From Cannabis sativa (taxonomy: Eukaryota > Streptophyta > Magnoliopsida > Rosales > Cannabaceae): 64,000 bases of DNA. The stretch spans positions 16,492,001-16,556,000 of the forward strand of contig NC_083603.1 of NCBI RefSeq assembly GCF_029168945.1, in the 5' to 3' direction. Below are positions 10,776-24,207 of the stretch, piece after piece. Position numbers and translations under genes: made by a program. Within the stretch, counting starts at the first letter, position 1; each line of letters starts with the position of its first letter. The notes under the pieces were generated by a model, which was given only the letters and a program-made list of their open reading frames with translations, was not told the origin of the DNA and searched no databases.

Positions 10776-13617
10776 ACTATTATAGAGTCTAGTAGCCTTG
10801 AACTTGTCAAACTTACCAGCAGCTAAAATTTGTTGTTGATTGAAATCGATGCTAAGATGGCAAAGTTTTCTCCAGTACCAACTAGAATATTGAGCAAGCT
10901 TGTAGTTCCAAATGTCAACACCCTTCAAGTAAACAACGTTAACCTATTTGACCCATAACACATCATGCTTCTTCGTAATAGCCCACAGAACTTTGCCAAA
11001 ATAGCTTTGTTCCAATTTGCCCCTTCTCTGAACCCAAGACCACCATATTGTCTAGGCCTACACACCTCCTCCCAAGAGCCTAAGTGAACTTTACACCGAT
11101 TCCCAGCTTGACCCCAAAGAAACAATCTGCAATGCTTATCTATCTCCTTAATAACACTTTGGGGAAGAACAAAAATGTTCATCCAGTAATTTCACAGACC
11201 AAGCAACACAGTATGGATAAGTTGGATCCTACCTGCATAGGAAAGATGCCTCGTAGCCCAAGAATGCAACCTCTTTTTAATCTTGTCCACAATAGCTCCA
11301 CAATCTTCCATTCTCCATTTAGTTGGTCTCATAGGCACACCTAGATATTTAAGAGGGAACCTACCTTCCTCAAGGTCAATCATTCTGGTTATCTCATTTT
11401 TTGTTGCTTCATCTACCCCTCCAAAGTAGATATTAGTTTTAGTAAGATTAATGGATAAACCAGTACTCTTACTAAAATCATTCAAGGCAACGTTCAAGTG
11501 ATTAACAACCTGACTTGTACCTTTGCAAAACAAAATTAGATCATCCGCAAAGCATAGACTAATCAGTTTGAGGCTCTTGCAGAGACGGTGAAATCTGAAA
11601 GTACCTTCCTTAGACTCTTGCAGCAACCTTCGAGTAAGAAATTCCATAACCAACACAAACAAAAGAGGTGAGATTGGATCCCCTTGCCTGAGCCCCTTTT
11701 TGCCTTTGAACTTGCCTTGAAGCCTACCATTCATCATTAAATTATAAGATGTCCCTTTTAAGCATGTCATAATCCAATTAACAAACTTAGCAGGAAACAG
11801 AGACAGTTCAACCATCTTTCTAAGAAGCTCCAATCAACCGTGTCATAAGCTTTGCTCAAATCAATCTTCAGAGCACAATGAGGAGACACATTCTTCCTAT
11901 TGTAATTCTTGATAAGATCCTGGAAAATCAGGATGTTATGAGCAATTGATCTTTGTTGAATGAAGGCTCCTTGGTTCTGGTTAATCAGGCTGGGCAATAC
12001 TTCAGCAAGTCTTGAACACATCAGTTTCGAGATACATTTGTAAGCTGTAATACAAAACGCAATCGGTCTATAGTCAACTGCACTTGAGGGGGAATCTGTT
12101 TTGGGGATCAAGGATATACTGGTCTCATTGAATTCCTCAGGCATTATCCTTGTGTTAAAGAAACTCTGAATAGCAGAATAGAATTCTTCACCCAAGATAG
12201 GTCACATTCTCTTGTAAAATTCCGAGCTAAAACTATCCGGACCTGGGGATTTTATGCTGGGAATACTGAACTTTGCTTTCTTGATCTATTTCCTCGTGAA
12301 AGGACGAGTTAAAAGGAGCTGCTGATCTAAAGAAAGCTTGTTTCCAAATTCAAGGCAATGAAAATAATGGTGATAATCAGGTCTAGCACTACCCATGAAA
12401 CTTGTAAAATGATCCATAAAATGCTTGACCACTTCTGAGTAATCATCAACAATCTCATCATTCTGATTCTTGAAGAAGGCTATCCAGTTCTCTTCTCTTC
12501 TTTTTTTGATGCACGCATAAAAGTAAGCATTATTCTCATCTCCTTTTTGCAACCAAGTTACCTTGCTCCTTTGTTTAAGGAAGCTATGAAGCATTTTATC
12601 CCTGTTACATAACTCCTCAGCTGCTGCCTTTTCGACCTCCAATAAGCTGATGTTCCCTGGATCAGATTGAGCTTCATGCCTTGAACTTAAGTAATTATCT
12701 TTGGCCTGCTGATAGGTGAACTCCACATCTCCCACTATCTTATTAAAATTTCTGAGAACATGTTTCAGCTGAAGACACTTAAGATGAATAACCAAAAGAC
12801 CTGAAGCTTTTATCGGTTTGACCCAACTTTCTATCACCACTTGAACAAAATTTTCATGCTCAGTCCAGTGATTATAGAACCTGAAAGGCTTTATCCCAAT
12901 GTCCTGAGTGATTGCAGAGGAAACAACATAAGAACAATGGTCAGATAAAGTCTCCCAACTCATATTGACAAACGAATTAGGAAACAAATCCAACCATTCT
13001 TCATTCTTGAAGACATGATCAATTCTAGAATAAATTCTATCACTTCCCCCTTAATTGTTGGACCAAGTGAAATGAGACCCAGTTTTCCTTAGAGCGTCAG
13101 CTAGGCCCAGTGCTAACCAATTGGTAGCATCCTCAATTTCAGATCTAGGAATTCGGTTCCCCCCACTCCTGTCACCAAAATCCATAACTGCAATAAAATC
13201 TCCCATTATAATCTAAGGTTTGGACATAATGGGAAGATTAGCCAAACCATTCCATAAACTTTTCCTAGCCTCCCCCACATTAGAACCATACACAAAAGTT
13301 GCCAAAAATTCAGTTTTATGACAAGCCATCTTGACTTGTAAATGAATAAACTGAGTAGCCTCTTCTAAAACCTTAACCTGAACAAAATCCTTTTTCCAAA
13401 TAACCAAAATTCTCCCTTTAATGATTGGGCTAGAATAAAAATTCCACCGAACAAATTTATTAAACATAGTGTCACTAATTTTAGAGCCTCTCATTTTAGT
13501 TTCAATGATAGCCCCTAAACCAATTTTCCTTATTCTACACAAATCTACTACCGCCTCTTGCTTCTTATCACTATTGAAGCCTCTTATGTTCCAACTCATG
13601 ATATTGCAACTATCCAT
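10776..13617 (-). pseudogene. LINE1 ORF2, endonuclease and reverse transcriptase part
   Basis: ORF2 starts at ATG 13617 (protein begins MDSCNIMSWNIRGF, the usual LINE endonuclease start). The endonuclease spans about 13617-12900, with ETK and GDF motifs and an SDH near its end. One TAG replaces the Trp expected before IIMGDF (about 13215), and a TAA follows further on (about 13050). The reverse transcriptase lies at about 12200-11190, with SLIPK, DYRPI, LKIDLSKAYD, GLRQGDPISPLLF, FADDLILF and PLKYLGVP motifs. Frameshifts occur near 11830 and 11190. The C-terminal part continues across element A at 1009-480. The frame is otherwise well kept, so decay is moderate. Confidence 0.88.
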
Positions 13618-14887
13618 TAGCAATTTCATCAGGATTAATTTCCTTTTTTTCACCACCATTTTGACCCTGCAGAACTATAAAGGAATTGCTTTCTTTCTCA
13701 TCTGCAACCTCTATCTTTTGCTCAACTGTCCTCTTACTTTGAACTTTTCTCTTGGGAGTTTTCCATTCACCCTTAGATCCTCCATTATCAGTGACCTTCT
13801 CAGCTTGCAAAGGTTGAGTAGAATCTTTCCCATGCTTTTGTTCTGTAACAACAACCATTTCAGCATCATTAATCTTGCTTGCACCCCCTTCTTTCTGAAC
13901 TTGTTTCGACACCACCTTATTGCCTTCATTGCTCTCCTTTTTCCTCCTACAATCAGCCATTAAATGACCATAACTACGACAATTTTTACACTGAACTGGC
14001 AGCCATTCATACTCTACAGGCTGCTCAATCAACTGACCATGTTCATTCAAAAACTCTATCCTTCTTGGAGGCTCATCAGAGATATCCATCTCTACCAACA
14101 CCCTAGCAAACTTCACCATTGATCTCTCCTTGGTGACTTTATCCGTCATTATAGGTTTCCCCAATGTACTCACTAATTCACTAAGACATTTGGTACCCTA
14201 ATATTGCAGTCCAAGATCATATAGACAGATCCAAAGAGGAACCGATTTCACCAAACTTAGAGCTATTATATTAGACGACCAAGGGCGAATTCTAACAGGT
14301 TTTTTATCGAATTGCAATACACCTTCCTCCAGCACCAGATTTTGGGTCACTGTATCATTAAATTTCACTATAGTAAAGCCTCCATTCATCCTCACAATCT
14401 GTTGTATACCAAGCTTACCCCATTTCCGTTTAAGGAATCACTCAAACACGGCAAACGGAGGGTTAGCCCCTAACACCATACAAACAACAGCAGTGTTCCA
14501 TATAGCAGCTTGGTCTTTCACTTCTTCTAAATCAACTTGAGCTATTTTCTTCCCATTTTTCTGAATAGGTTCAGTATAGGAAGGCTTAGGTTCAGAAATC
14601 GAAAACTTACATTCTGTAATCTGTTTCCATTTTTGTTGCGAATTCGTGTACAAATCATCCTTCTCGACTTCATCTGCCCAGGAGCCCTGCCATTCGTCCT
14701 GCTTCTCCGTCTTCGAGCCAGGTTTCAGATCCGATTGAATGATGTCCTCCATTTGCAATGCCATCTCCACCAAGTTAGACTCAGTCAGTTCATCCTCTTG
14801 CTCAATCAGATTGTCTTGGATTGAAGGGGGATCTGTTAGGTTCAGTGTGATTGCAGGCTTCCGTACCACTCTCTTCTTTTTCGCCAT
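13610..14887 (-). pseudogene. LINE1 ORF1 (DUF4283-like with CCHC zinc knuckle)
   Basis: ORF1 starts at ATG 14887 (MAKKKRVVRKP) and ends at TAG 13612-13610. It has a polar, acidic N-terminal region, then a DUF4283-like domain (RMNGGFTIVKFND, VPLWICLYDLGLQY) and a zinc knuckle CKNCRSYGHLMADC at about 14000-13960, followed by a charged tail. Such proteins bind LINE RNA in the plant L1 family. Two in-frame stop codons break it: one after NPPFAVFE (about 14438) and one after LYDLGLQY (about 14198). Its end overlaps the ORF2 start in the string ATGGATAG, so ORF2 would need re-initiation or a similar route. Confidence 0.85.
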
Positions 14888-14943
14888 GGAAGAGAAGAGC
14901 TGATACTCACGCCTCTTCTAATTTTTAATTAGGGTATACTGTT

Positions 14944-14959
14944 TTTTTTCTCACTTTTT
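14944..14959. repeat. Target-site duplication of LINE1 (right copy)
   Basis: TTTTTTCTCACTTTTT, the same 16 bp as at 363-378, directly upstream of the LINE1 5' end at 14943. Confidence 0.75.
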
Positions 14960-15300
14960 CACTCTCTCAAAAAAATTTATTTTATTATTATTTAAAAAAT
15001 ACAAAAAATTATTTTTTTTCTTTCTCTCTGTTTTACATTTTCTTACTATATTCACACTCAAACTATTTCATACTATTTTTCATTAATCAATCACATTTCA
15101 TAAAAAAAATATTAATTAATTTCTTTTAACTTTTCATAAAATATGATTCTTTTACTCGCATTTTTTTCATATATTTTTTAATACTCTTTATATTACACAA
15201 AAATTAAGCATGCTTCCTATATCTTTCTCTCTTATACATGATTAATAAAAATAATTTGTATATGTGAGTCCATCCTCTCTCCTTTATGTAGTTGAAAACC
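14960..15300. other. AT-rich spacer between LINE1 and LINE2
   Basis: T-rich and A-rich host spacer. I see no ORF, RNA gene or repeat end. The 3' truncation point of LINE2 lies somewhere at its right side. Confidence 0.5.
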
Positions 15301-17740
15301 TATCATTTTGGTCGGCTGAAACATTGAGGGAGACTAAGATACTTTTTGAATTCAGAGCGAATAGGCATTTACAAATAGTCTGAAATAAGAGTACGATCTC
15401 TAAGAGTAGTGTTGGGAGAAGGTAGAGAGAGGATTTTTACAAATTAACACATTGGCCTGTGGCTAGCTCATACTGATGAAGAATCTCTTTGATCGCATTA
15501 CAAGACTGGATGTTGGCTTGACAGAAAAGAATGCTATCATCAACAAAGAAGAAATGCAAGATTGCAGGAGTATTTCTAGATATATTAAGCTCAGACAAGA
15601 GACTTAAGTGCTCATGATGACGAATAAGAGAAGAGAAGCCTTCACATCATAAGAAGAATATATAGGGAGAGAGGGGATCCCCTTGGTGAATTCCCGTAGA
15701 AGGACAGACTGAACCTAAGACACGACCATTTAAGTTGAATTGGTAAGTGACGGTGGAAAAGCATCTGGATATTAGATGGATGAACGGATTAGGAAAGCCA
15801 AAACTTTTCCATAATACACTAGATGAATTTTTGCTCAACTCTATCAAAGGCTTTTGCCATGTCAAGCTTTAAGGCCATCCAGCCTTTCCTACCTTTAGTC
15901 GTAAGCTTTATGGCATGAGCCACTTTCTGGGCAACAATAATGTTTTTCGAAATTAGACAGTTTCGGAGAAAAGCACTTTGGTTGGGGCTCATGGTATTAT
16001 TAAGTGTTGATTTAAGCCTAATTTCAAGAGTTTTAGATATGATCTTATAAACTATGTTGCAAAGACTAATAGGGCTGAAGTCTTTGATAGTCTTTGAGGG
16101 TTTAACTTGAGGGTGATAAGTATTTTGTTTAGATTGCCTATCTCTTTACCATGATTGAGAAAGCTAAGAACAACTTTAAAGACATCCTGTTTTACAAGGT
16201 TCTAATTTTTTTGATAAAAATTGATGTTAAAGCCGTCAATGCCAGGAGCTTTTTCAAGAGGTAACTAGAAAAAAGCTTTTTGAATTTCATCTTCTATAAA
16301 AACTTCCAGGAGAGGGGCTTTATAAAGGGAGGAGAGCTCCTTATCAATGCCAATAAGAGTTCTGGAGATATCCTTAGAAGAAGGGTTTGAGGAAGAGAAA
16401 AGACTCTTGAAGTAATTCTCTATTTCCTTGATAATTTCCTCGTCAGAGGAAAGAACCTTCCCCTCATCATCAGTGAGCTCCTTGATCTGGTTAAAGGTCT
16501 CCCTTTGGGAGGCAAATTTATGAAAGAATTTTGTGTTTTGATCTCCATGCTTTAACCAATTCACCTTAGATCGTTGTTTCTAATAAAGCTCTTCTTGATG
16601 GAGCGATTTGTCAAGATGTTGTTGAAGTGATTTAGCTCGATCCCTCGTACGTTCATCTCAATGTGAATTGCAACGGACCAACTCGAGCTCTTTTGAAGTC
16701 ACTTCAATCTGCCTTTTGAATTTGAAATTAGATTTATGGTTCCATTTTTGAAGATTGATAGGACAGTGCTCTTGAAATCGCATTAAGTTGCTTATGGGAT
16801 CGAAATCGCTAGACGAAGACCTCCAATAATCAACAATGCGCTGGTCCCAGTTAAGCTCCTGAAGCCAAACATTTTTGAAGAGAAAATGCTTGGGTTTAGA
16901 GAACATTGAAAGGTTGGGGTTGGGTGTGAGATGGACTTTAAGAGCCCTATGATTAGAGCCAACAAAGCCCCCATGGGTGAGAGTGGCATTTGGAAAAAGG
17001 CCAGTCCAATTATTATTAGTTGTACACCAATCTAGCATCTCTTGGATGTTACCATGGTTAGAGTGATTGTTATTCAAAGTGTAAGTGGGACCGTCTAACT
17101 CTAAAGGACCGAGGTTAAATATGTCAATTAAATTACGAAAATTATTTGAGGGACTTTTGTCGAGGTTGCCCTGATGTTTATCATTGATACTAAGATAAGC
17201 ATTAAAGTCACCAATGATCATCTATGAGCTTCAAACATTATTTTGACCAACGTAATGGAAAAGTTTCCATATTTTTGGCCCTATCCAAAATGTTGGGGAC
17301 ACCATAAATATAGGTCAAATGAAAAGAGGGAACATTAAGAAAGGAAGAACAAATATAACTGTCAAAATGATTTATAGATTTGTGCAATGAACTTTCTGAT
17401 TTATCAAAAAACAAATGATTTATAGATTGATTCAATAAAGTTATAGTTACATTAGAAGTTCAAAGAAAAAAAAGGCCACCCCATACCTATTTTACCTACT
17501 TCCAAACTATTAGAAAAGCTAAGCCTATTTTTAACAATGTCAATAAAACTCAAAGATTACCAGACTTAGCTAAATGGGAGAGGTTTCACAATTCTCATGG
17601 TTGTGAGCAGGCCTGCTCAAGGGCAGCACCTGCCTCTGTGATGGTAGATATTGTTGCTAGAGTTGGAGTGGACTTGACATGCTTGACTATGGAGCGGGAG
17701 ACTCCATCGACCACGAGAGGCTGCTTCTTAAAACTATTTT
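15300..17740 (-). pseudogene. LINE2 ORF2 remnant (endonuclease and reverse transcriptase), 3' truncated
   Basis: A second, more decayed L1-type LINE. Reading leftwards there is an ORF1 C-terminal tail (17740-17590), a worn endonuclease N-terminus (about 17540-17240) and an endonuclease core open at 17221-16658 (IIGDFNAYL; the usual SDH reads SNH). A linker (MNWLKHGDQNTKFFHKF, 16564-16265) leads to RT remnants (APGIDGF, IHQGDPLSPYIF, FVDDSILF) to about 15420. Stops and shifts are numerous. The RT end, zf-RVT and poly(A) tail are missing, so the 3' part was lost. Its 5' portion lies across element B at 61637-62215. Confidence 0.8.
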
Positions 17741-19538
17741 TGTAATGTCCAACACAAGTGTATTATTTTTGGTATATTATTGTGTGTTTTGATATTTTAT
17801 TGTTGCATTAAATAAAATATGAATATTATTGGTATTTGCTAAGTACAATTATATAGTTAATTAGATTAATATTAATTATATTAGAGAATAAGTTATTAGT
17901 GAATAGTTGTATGATTAAGTGATAAGATTTGTTATACATGTAATAGGAATATAGATAAAATTAGTATACTATTTTATACGTATAGCTTTATTAAATAAAT
18001 AAGACTAGTGGTATTTATAATAGGAATATATATATTTTGTATAAGTTTGATAATAAAATATATTTATATATATATATATTTGTAAAGGCTATAGTAATAG
18101 CTGTATAGAGAGTGGAAGAGAGAGGGACACGTGAGAATGTGAGAATGAGGAAGTTAGTTTAGGATATTTGACTTAGTTGAATTTAAATTATGAAGAATTT
18201 TATATTAGTAATTAATCAATATTTTATTCCTTAAAAAAAAAAGGCATAGCTGAGTTTAAATTTTAAATTCCTAGATTTTATCTAATCAGTTGAATATATA
18301 CTGTAGGGTTTTACCATTCAATGAAACGGTGAACACAAATTTCATTCTCTACTTCTTTCTCTCCACTTAGATAATACCTAAATCTGTCATAGCCTCTATC
18401 ACAGCAAATTACAGCATAGCATAAAATTGAAGCCTCTATCACAGTATTCTATTTCTAAAATAAAAACTTTTACTGTCTCTTAATGTTGGGGTTGGATGTA
18501 GGATTTTCGTAAGTATGTTTTATTTTCGTTTTCAGAGAAATAGGTTTTCATAAAACTACCATATCTCTCTCCTCGTATGTCTATTGTTAGTGATCTAGGT
18601 ACTGTTTTAAAAATAATTTAATGTTATACATTTTTCGTGAAGAAAATTCTTCCTAATTCCGATTATTTTGATGTCAAAAATTCATGTTTTATACTGACTG
18701 TCGAATTACAGTTTTTTTTAAATTTCTTTCTGATATTGCCTTAGTAAAAGTGTGATATCTCTCTCAATATATATTATTTTCCAGCGATTCTTATACTGTA
18801 GAAAGATAATTTAATAGTCCATATTTTCTTTGAAGAAACCTTTCCCTAAATCGAAGTTCTTACTAGTCAAAAGTCAGTATCTTTACTCGGTTAGGATATT
18901 TCGTTTTAAGTTTTATTTCAGAAAACGTATCTTCAGTAAAACTTCAATATCTCTCTCACTTTTGATCCATTTTAAAAGATCTTTATCTCGTTTTAAAGTT
19001 TAGGAAAGTAGGTACATTTTTTATGAAGGAAGTAGTGTCTAGATCGGGGTGTAAGTATTTTTAAAACTTTTATTTTTGGGATGTATTCAGAAATTGGCAT
19101 GATCCATGATTTTAAAGAAACTGTTTTAAGAAAACATGCATAACTCCTAGGTTATAACTCTGATTTTGATGATCTTTATACCGTTAGAAAGGTCTTTCGA
19201 TTAACTAAAAATTTAGGGAGCAGTAGGACTTCTAATTCAAACGTTTTATGAGTCAAATTCTAGGCTAAACTTGCTGTACAGTAAGAGTAATAAATAGATT
19301 GAGTTTATCGGTGGACTAAGGGTTTCTTTAAATGTTATAGGGCCTAGAAGGTATCGTAGGAATTAATTACAGCGAAGTTGAGGTAGGGAAAAATAATTAT
19401 ACTTTATACTTGCTTTTTATATGGTTTGAGTACCTAGTATGACTGCTTGAATAAATTGTATGAAAACTGTGGAATGTGATAGTTTCGGTGAAATAGTGTT
19501 TTGTCGATGGATTGTATATGGATGTTTAATCATGTTCC

Positions 19539-21403
19539 TGTTGGGTTTTATGCCCTAAATAAAACTCACTTCAATATAATCAGATTTACTTATTAATATA
19601 GATCAGAAATAACATTTAATGTTGCATGGTTCACATGATTTATTTCATGATTATTTACATAATGTATGAATTCTATTTAAGTCCAGAACATATCAATTTG
19701 TTAATGATTATAGTGTTGTCAACATAGTGGAATATAATCTTAATTATATGTTCGAAAGTTTATTCTCTGATTTGTCAGTTCACTGGATTTAGACTGACAT
19801 GATAATCAGCGATATGTATTCTTACACCTTGGATAAGTGTTATGTCCTTTCCAGGACATTGGCAAAGTTTACCAGCATCGGATGTATGGAGTATACATCG
19901 GAAGGGACCGATATTGAACTTTGATTAGATATATTAAAATTTACCGGAATATCTATTCAATTCAATATCACCTGTTGATCCTAGATCAAATGATCTTAAT
20001 CCTAATATGTATAGGTTTGATCTCAACAGTACTATACATGTTCTTTAATTTGTTAGTTAAGCCTACTTTTGGGTCAGGGTGATACGTACATTTTGGGAAC
20101 ATGATAGTTTTGAGTGGGAGCGCTAACATAAATATGGAATCTATAACTTGTATAGGAATTTAGAAGTGAAACGATGATATCCTTCGATCTTGGCTAAACA
20201 GAGATAAATGGTGGAGATCTCATTTCACTTTGCTGAAATATCATTTATACGGAGCTAAGTGTTTTAAGGATAAAATACATTGAAGGTGTAACGGTAGCTT
20301 AGTGCCTTTTCAATGTAGATCATCTATCAGAGGGTCATTGATCACATTAGGATTATAACAATGGATAACAAATGACGTATCTATATCGTGGAACATATAG
20401 AGCGTTCTATATACTTAGAGTGCAATTCTAAGTTCTATGCGTGGATTCAACAAAGAATTAGTAAGTCAGTGAATTTAAGATATAAATTCTTGATCTGCTT
20501 ATTGGAAGCTCGGATGTATAGACCCATGGTCCCCATATTAGTTGAGACCATAGTGCTTGTAAGACTCAGTTAATTGATTTTGATTAATCAATTGTAATTC
20601 TAAAGTTAGACTATGTCTAGTTTATGAATTTTCACTAAGCAAGGGCGAAATTGTAAAGAAAAGAGAATTCTAGGTTTATTTATTAATTAAGAGACTTTAT
20701 ATGTCTAATTAATAAATATATTAAATGACAATATTATTTAATAATTAATTTTTAGCTATTAAATAATTAGAATTGGCATTTAAATGGTTGAATTTGAAAA
20801 TTGGGGTTTTTGAGAAAATAAGATGCAGGAATGATAAAACAGCAAAATTGCATAAGTGAGGCCCATTATCCAAGGCCCATGGCCGGCCACACTTATAGGG
20901 TTTTATCATTTATTTTTTCATTATTTTAATGCCAAATAATTCTAACTTAAACCTAGGTGGTTACCTATAAATAGATAGTGATGGCTCTCATTCACACTTA
21001 ATTCTGTCAGATGAAATTTGAGCCTCTTTCTATTCTCTATAGCCGAAACCACTTCCCTCTTCTTTTCTTCTTTTACTTTTCGAAATCCTTGAGTGAATGA
21101 GTGAGTGCCCACACACATCAAGTGGTATCTCAATCATAGTGTGTAAGACTGTGGAAAATCAACCAACAAGAAGGAGAATTATCATCAAAGGAAGGAGAGA
21201 AAGAGATCCAGGTTCAGATATTGGTGATGCTCTGCTATAGAAAGGAATCAAGGGCTAGAGATCTGAACGTAAGGAGTCATTATATTCCACTGCACCCAAT
21301 GTAAGGTTTTCGAAACTTTATATGTGTTTATTTCATTGTTTTAGAATTCATATTAGGATGTTAATGAAACATACTTGCTAGTAAATCTAGATCCTGGTTA
21401 AAT
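19539..21403 (+). repeat. Element C 5' LTR
   Basis: Matches 32616-34414 closely; the 3' copy lacks about 80 bp near 33328. It has a TATA-like CTATAAATAG at 20965-20974. The inner boundary is approximate, because homology to the 3' LTR fades at GATCCTGGTTAAAT. Confidence 0.85.
20965..20974 (+). promoter_or_regulatory. TATA-like box in 5' LTR of element C
   Basis: CTATAAATAG, at the same relative place as in the LTRs of A, E and G. It is the likely core promoter of the element. Confidence 0.55.
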
Positions 21404-24207
21404 TCAAGATATTATATTATAGTATCTTATTAGAAATTTTAAATAAATTCAAATTTTGAATAAACTTGATATTTGAAAAATTGGTTAGATATTTTTGATT
21501 TTTTGTTAGAATTTAAGAAATTTAGGAGTTTGTTGAATTTAAAAATTTTTCAAATATTCTCTAACAACCTAAATTTGAATTCTAGTTAAGATATTTATTT
21601 TAAAATTTAATTTTATTTTAAATTTTAAAATTGAGATATTTTAGCTTACTTTCCACATATTCCAGATCAGTTATTTGTTTGTATTGTTTGATTATATTAT
21701 TATGTATTCAATTTTTTTTTACAAAGCTATTACTTATTTGATCTAAATTGCTATGATTAACTTGTTGACAGATCCAATGATCTGATTTTAATCATAGTCC
21801 AATTGTCAATAGATCTTATAAATAATTTGTAACAGGTAAATTTTGCAATTTCTTTCATCTGTGTAAACCTAGTAACATGATAGGGTCCATCCAAATCTTT
21901 TGACCTCTGTGAGCCTATATGTTTGCTATTAGGTTTAGATGCATATAGGAAGCCCATTTAAGTTTTACTAAGTAAATGGACTAGGTTGCTAAAATAAATT
22001 TTGACATAAGTAAATTTATTTAGACCCAATTAGATTTGGGCTTATTCAATGAATAACAATTGTTTATTTAAAGGTTAAATTCCTCTCTTTTGGGCCTTGT
22101 GTGAGAGTTTGGTGCCAATAGAAGTGGGTACAACATACTGAACTCAGCTCCCCCTCACATGAACTACCCCAATTGTGAAGGCCCATTTGCCTTATTTAAA
22201 TAATTGTATTAGGTTAATTATATTAGTCTAACCTAATTAAAATTGAATTAGCAACATAATTAACTTTTAAAATATATGAAATTTAATTTTTCATTTAATA
22301 TTTTAAAGTTAATTTTAGAAAAATACTTAATAAATGAAATTATTCTAGATAGTTATTTTTTCTAATATTTAATTAGAAAAATATCATAGATTGTAAAATT
22401 AATTGTTTAATAATTAATTTTGGTACAATCTAAGTTAAGAATATTTTTCGTAGTATTAAATTAGAATTAATAATTAAGTCTTCTCTATACTTAATTATTT
22501 ATTTCTTAAATTTAATACATTTAATTAAATTGAAAATTTAAATATTTAAGTTGATTTTCATCATGATACTTAAATATTATTTTTTTTATGTTATTTAATT
22601 AAAATTGAAAATTATTTTAAGTTTGAAATCTTATTTCATATAACTTAAATTTGAATAATTTTCAAAATATATTTTATTTTATTTTATTAATCTTTTTCTA
22701 CAATTTCGAAATTGCATTTATTAAATGCAGAAATTTTGAATTTTATTTGAAAAATAGATTAAAGTTGTAAATTATTTATTTTAATTTTGGACCAACTTAA
22801 ATCAATGATTTTTTCATTTAATGATTAATTAAAATAAATGAAGTAAAATATATTTAATTAGAAAATGAATTAATTAGTCAATGAAAATCTAGATAGATAT
22901 TATCTGTTTTTGCTTGAAGTATTTTTCTAGTGTATTTGATTAAATAGAAAATTTATATTTAAGTTGATTTTCATCATGATACTTAAATATTTTAAATTTT
23001 TCTTATATATTTAATTAAATAAGAAAATTATATTTTTTGTTGTAAATTAATTTTATTAATTAATTTTGGGCCAACATTAAATAGAATAATTTTTTCCAGG
23101 ATTTATTTTATTTTATTTTAAAAAAAAAATTTGAAAATTGTATTCTTAAATACTTCAATTTTTCGAAATGCAATATATATTTATTAAATTTGAGTTGTAA
23201 GTTAATTTAAATTAATTTTGAAACAACTTAAATTGAATAATTTTCTAAATATTTATTGGAAATTATTACTAAGATGGAAATAATTTATTTTATTTTCATA
23301 TCCATCTAAGTATAATTTATAAATATTAAATTAAAATTTATATTTAGAATTTTTCATTCTAAATTGGAAATTTTAATAAATATATATTTAAAATAAATTG
23401 ATTAAAATAAATATTAGAGAAAATACATTTTTTTTAAAAAAATAATGAGCTTTATTATTAGGACATTCGATCTCCATTGTTGGTCTTACAATAGTTAAAT
23501 GTTTTCAATATAACCTCGAGATGCTAGACTTCGTCCCCGTTATGGATGGTTATTCGTTCAACGCATTTAACACCGTAAGATCTCATTTGATAAGTGTTTT
23601 GTAAGTTTTCGTCTCTATTAGACTCTCCCCTACGGTGACTACTTAGAGATAAACTTATAAAACATGAAACAATGGTGGAAGCTCATAAAATGAGAATAAC
23701 CTTGACTCTCGCCTACCGGGACAACGTTAGATTCTTATTTTGATCGAATAAAAGGTTGCTAGAATGGTTTGCATTTTAGATGAGCTAACAACTCTATTCA
23801 ATGAATGATACTTTGACTCTCGCCTACCGGGACACTGTATCAGTTTGTTGGAAACCTTAGAAATTATTTAAGATGTGTTTGTTTTGTATTTTCACATGTC
23901 TTTGTTATTTGCTATATGTTTGATAATTTCTGAATTGTGTATGAATTTATATTGAACCATGTTATTTTCTGTTATTAAATTGTAGTTTAATTTCGAATCT
24001 TCATTGTTGGTCTAACTTGGTTTGTTTTTCTAATGAGATAAATCCCTAATGGATTTTCACCATTAGACATACATAATAGTGTTAGATCTCAAAAGATAAA
24101 TATTGTATATGCAACATCTAGTTGTTCATCAATTGATGACACCTTAGACTAGTATTTTACGATATGAAACAAGAAGATTGTATAAATAAGATTACTTTGA
24201 CTCTCTC
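21404..24207 (+). other. Element C AT-rich leader
   Basis: Non-coding leader related to 5541-8883 (A, reversed) and 51150-54160 (G, reversed). The GC-rich motif TTGACTCTCGCCTACCGGGACA occurs at 23702-23723 and 23813-23834. A weaker relative (GACTCTCCCCTACGGTGAC) lies at about 23621-23640. It ends where element D is inserted. Confidence 0.7.

Larger units (their letters stand above)
379..14943 (-). mobile_element. LINE1: L1-type non-LTR retrotransposon, split by element A
   Basis: This is a near full-length plant L1-type LINE read leftwards. It has a short 5' leader (14943-14888), ORF1 with a CCHC zinc knuckle, ORF2 with apurinic-type endonuclease, reverse transcriptase and a zf-RVT region, a 3' untranslated region of about 90 bp, and a terminal poly(A) seen as poly(T) at 374-386. 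A 16-bp duplication flanks it on both sides. Without element A it is about 4.8 kb. Both ORFs have nonsense and frameshift changes, so it cannot move on its own now. The ORF order and 3' tail are seen directly; the mechanism is standard for the family. Confidence 0.88.

Noticed and set aside
17736..17740. Target-site duplication of element B
   Set aside because: ATTTT versus TCTTT at 61637-61641 agrees at only three of five bases, so I do not claim a duplication.
20942..21133. 63-codon minus-strand ORF repeated at 33943-34134
   Set aside because: Part of the two LTRs of element C, on the strand opposite to transcription; chance frame.
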